From positions 806,001 to 870,000 of the forward strand of contig JAXBDG010000017.1 of assembly GCA_036320915.1 (NCBI GenBank): 64,000 nucleotides of DNA, in the 5' to 3' direction. The first letter of the stretch is position 1. Every line of letters begins with the position of its first letter. Made by a program: the position numbers and the translations under genes. Below, piece after piece: positions 62,357-64,000 of this stretch. Origin of the DNA: Linnemannia elongata. Taxonomy: Eukaryota > Mortierellomycota > Mortierellomycetes > Mortierellales > Mortierellaceae. A model generated the notes under the pieces. It made no database searches and was not told where the DNA came from. It saw only the letters and a program-made list of their open reading frames with translations.

Positions 62357-63612
62357 TTACTCTTCATCATCATCGCTGGTCCGCTTGGCAAGGACATCGT
62401 TGCGCTCCTTGCACTTGATGACCTCGGCTCTCCAGTTAGTCTTGAAGATAACAAACAACTCTCCCAATCCAACCATCCAGAGCGCCACACACAGTGCCGA
62501 CCACAAGCCTTTAAGACCCCACTGCAACTTGAACGCCAAGAGGTATCCGACAGGGAAGGCGACCAGGTAGTAGGCAATCAAGTTCAGGTAAGCGCCGAGA
62601 TGTTGCAATCCAACACCACGAAGGACTCCACCGCCAACACCAGCAAGACCGTCGCTGATCTGGAAGAGCGCAACCAAAGGCAAGACCATGGCGACAGTGC
62701 TGACAACATCCGCATCCTCGCTGAAGAGACGACCCCAGCGGTCCTTAAAGACAATCAACATGGTCGAGTTGACCATGCCAAAGATGATCGACAGCGCAAT
62801 CGAGACACGGGCAGCGACCTTGGCAGAACGAGCATCGCCTAATCCAATCAGATTTCCAACACGGTTCGAGGCAGCGATCGAGATACCAAAGGGGACAGTG
62901 TACAACAATCCAGACGTTTGGACAACAACCGACTGAGCGGCCAGGGCGACCGTTCCGAGGTACGAGGCAGCCAATGAGACGACCTCAAAAGCCCACCACT
63001 CGGTGCACACCATCATCACACCGGGGAGCGCCAGCTTCAAGAATGCAGGCCATCCAGTCAAGCAGTCCCGGCTCCAGCCACCCCAGCCCTGGTATCCATC
63101 GACAAAGCGAATGTAGAGCAACAAAAGGATCAACATGTTCCAGTACGAGATCGATGTAGCAAGTGGTGCTCCGATGTATCCCATACCGATGTACTTGTTC
63201 CAGACGAGGGTGTAGTTGAGGACAACGTTGATGGGCGAGGCAATTAGGAGGACATATGTGCTGGCGTGCATGTTTCCCTGAGCCTGCAGGTATTTCTTGA
63301 CACACTCAAAGATTAAAAAGGCGGGTGCACCAGGCAAGAGGCCGCGCAGGAAGAGCGCCGCGTGCTGAGCAAGTGCTTGCTCCTGGCCCAAGAGCATAAA
63401 GATGTACTCGGACGAGAGCCAGACACCGGCAATGGGGACAAAGAGGACCATCAACACAAGGATGGCACGCTGGAGATGGAGTCCGAGGGTGTGGGGATGA
63501 TGGCTGGTATAGGACTGAGAACACAGAGTGTCCAGAGCCGTGGCTGTACCAAGTGAGACGGACCAGCACGTCACAGCGGCGAACATTGAGGCCAAGGAGG
63601 AGGCAGCCAATT
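62357..63612 (-). CDS. MATE-family efflux transporter, 5' part missing
   Basis: One exon, starting after an acceptor AG at 63613-63614 with a split codon and ending in TAA at 62357, gives 417 complete residues. MATE proteins export drugs, metabolites or organic cations in exchange for protons or sodium. About eleven membrane helices are visible. Family blocks: LAASSLASMFAAVTCWSVSL with GTATALDTLCSQS (the conserved C-x-Q-x-x-G-type region of TM2), LFLRGLLPGAPAFLIFECVK with KYLQAQG, ALPGVMMVCTEWWAFEVVSL, and SNRVGNLIGLG followed by ALFQISDGLAGVGGGVLRG. All are in order and undamaged. The missing N-terminal exon or exons must lie beyond about 63620, possibly outside the window. Substrate unknown. 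Confidence 0.92.
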
Positions 63613-64000
63613 CTATTTCGTACAACAGTCAGGGGTGTGGGAAAGCGTGCAAACAGGAGTTAGTGTGTAAACATTGCAAGGCCAGATCGATCGATTCAGT
63701 CCAATCGCATGGGATGGGTATCTAGACACAACTAGACTATTGGATCTGCTACTGGTGTTCCTCTTTTGAGGAAATCGGAATGATGTGATGGGTGCCATGC
63801 TGTCATTGCCTAATGGTGGGAGTAGCACAGTCCTTCCTTCTTTCTCCCCCTTTTTGAATACCATCCTGCATTGTCCCAAAGCAAAATCTTGCTGGCCGTT
63901 GCATGTGCATATGGGCGACAGTCTTTTCCATTCTTCCTTTTTCCTTGATGCGCCTTTTCTTTTTTTTTTTTTTTTTTGTCTTGACTCCTCTATTTTTTGC
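63613..64000 (-). other. Probable intron or 5' flank of the MATE gene
   Basis: The reading frame ends at an AG acceptor, so this stretch should start with intron sequence. No upstream exon could be identified before the window ends. An 18-T run is present at 63961-63978. Confidence 0.4.

Overview
The window is nuclear DNA of a filamentous fungus. Genes carry short GT-AG introns (mostly 45-150 bases, some several hundred), long polyglutamine and serine/proline-rich tails, and many homopolymer and dinucleotide tracts. The gene set (MIC60, PSMD9/NAS2, SLX4, site-2 protease, LSM3, Heh1/Src1, Pfs2, a BAR-PH-ArfGAP protein) and the style of the repeat proteins suggest an early-diverging Mucoromycota fungus, most likely Mortierellaceae. 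That placement is inference from protein style, not from a search. No tRNA, rRNA, CRISPR array or intact transposon was seen.

Layout. 1-7 kb: the 3' end of an unidentified gene (possibly Hsp70-like), a decayed Hsp70-like gene, a RING protein with SUMO-interaction motifs, and a decayed TRP/polycystin-type ion channel. 7-19 kb is a dense housekeeping block: MIC60, PSMD9/NAS2, SLX4 (four exons, about 1,706 residues) and the site-2 protease. 19-25 kb is poor in intact genes: 2.3 kb without a clear gene, a secreted lipase whose splice junction makes a stop codon, a dispersed repeat, and a polo-like kinase pseudogene with a 14-base duplication in its DLG motif. 25-43.5 kb is again well kept: an NTF2-like protein with five KGHPALTS motifs, LSM3, an inner-nuclear-membrane LEM/HeH protein sharing a 181-base divergent promoter (perfect TGACGTCA site) with PFS2, then a large BAR-PH-ArfGAP gene.

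43.5-53.5 kb is the accessory part. It holds a BED-finger (hAT-type) transposase relic and a divergent pair of fast-evolving genes: one with ten near-identical 33-residue HEAT-like repeats, the other a 1,008-residue leucine-rich protein. Their shared 574-base promoter contains a 9-base tandem repeat. A gene-poor stretch follows with a 42-T tract, a 12-base inverted repeat and a second copy of the dispersed repeat. 53.6-64 kb carries a bestrophin-like channel, a DUF3712 vacuolar-type membrane protein and a MATE transporter that runs off the window.

The main biological message is the contrast between intact, multi-intron core genes and four accessory genes that carry clear lesions (nonsense codons, small indels and two perfect short tandem duplications). 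The best candidate for something undescribed is the divergent HEAT/LRR pair, which has the repeat homogeneity typical of fungal recognition (NLR/HET-type) proteins but no visible NACHT or NB-ARC domain.
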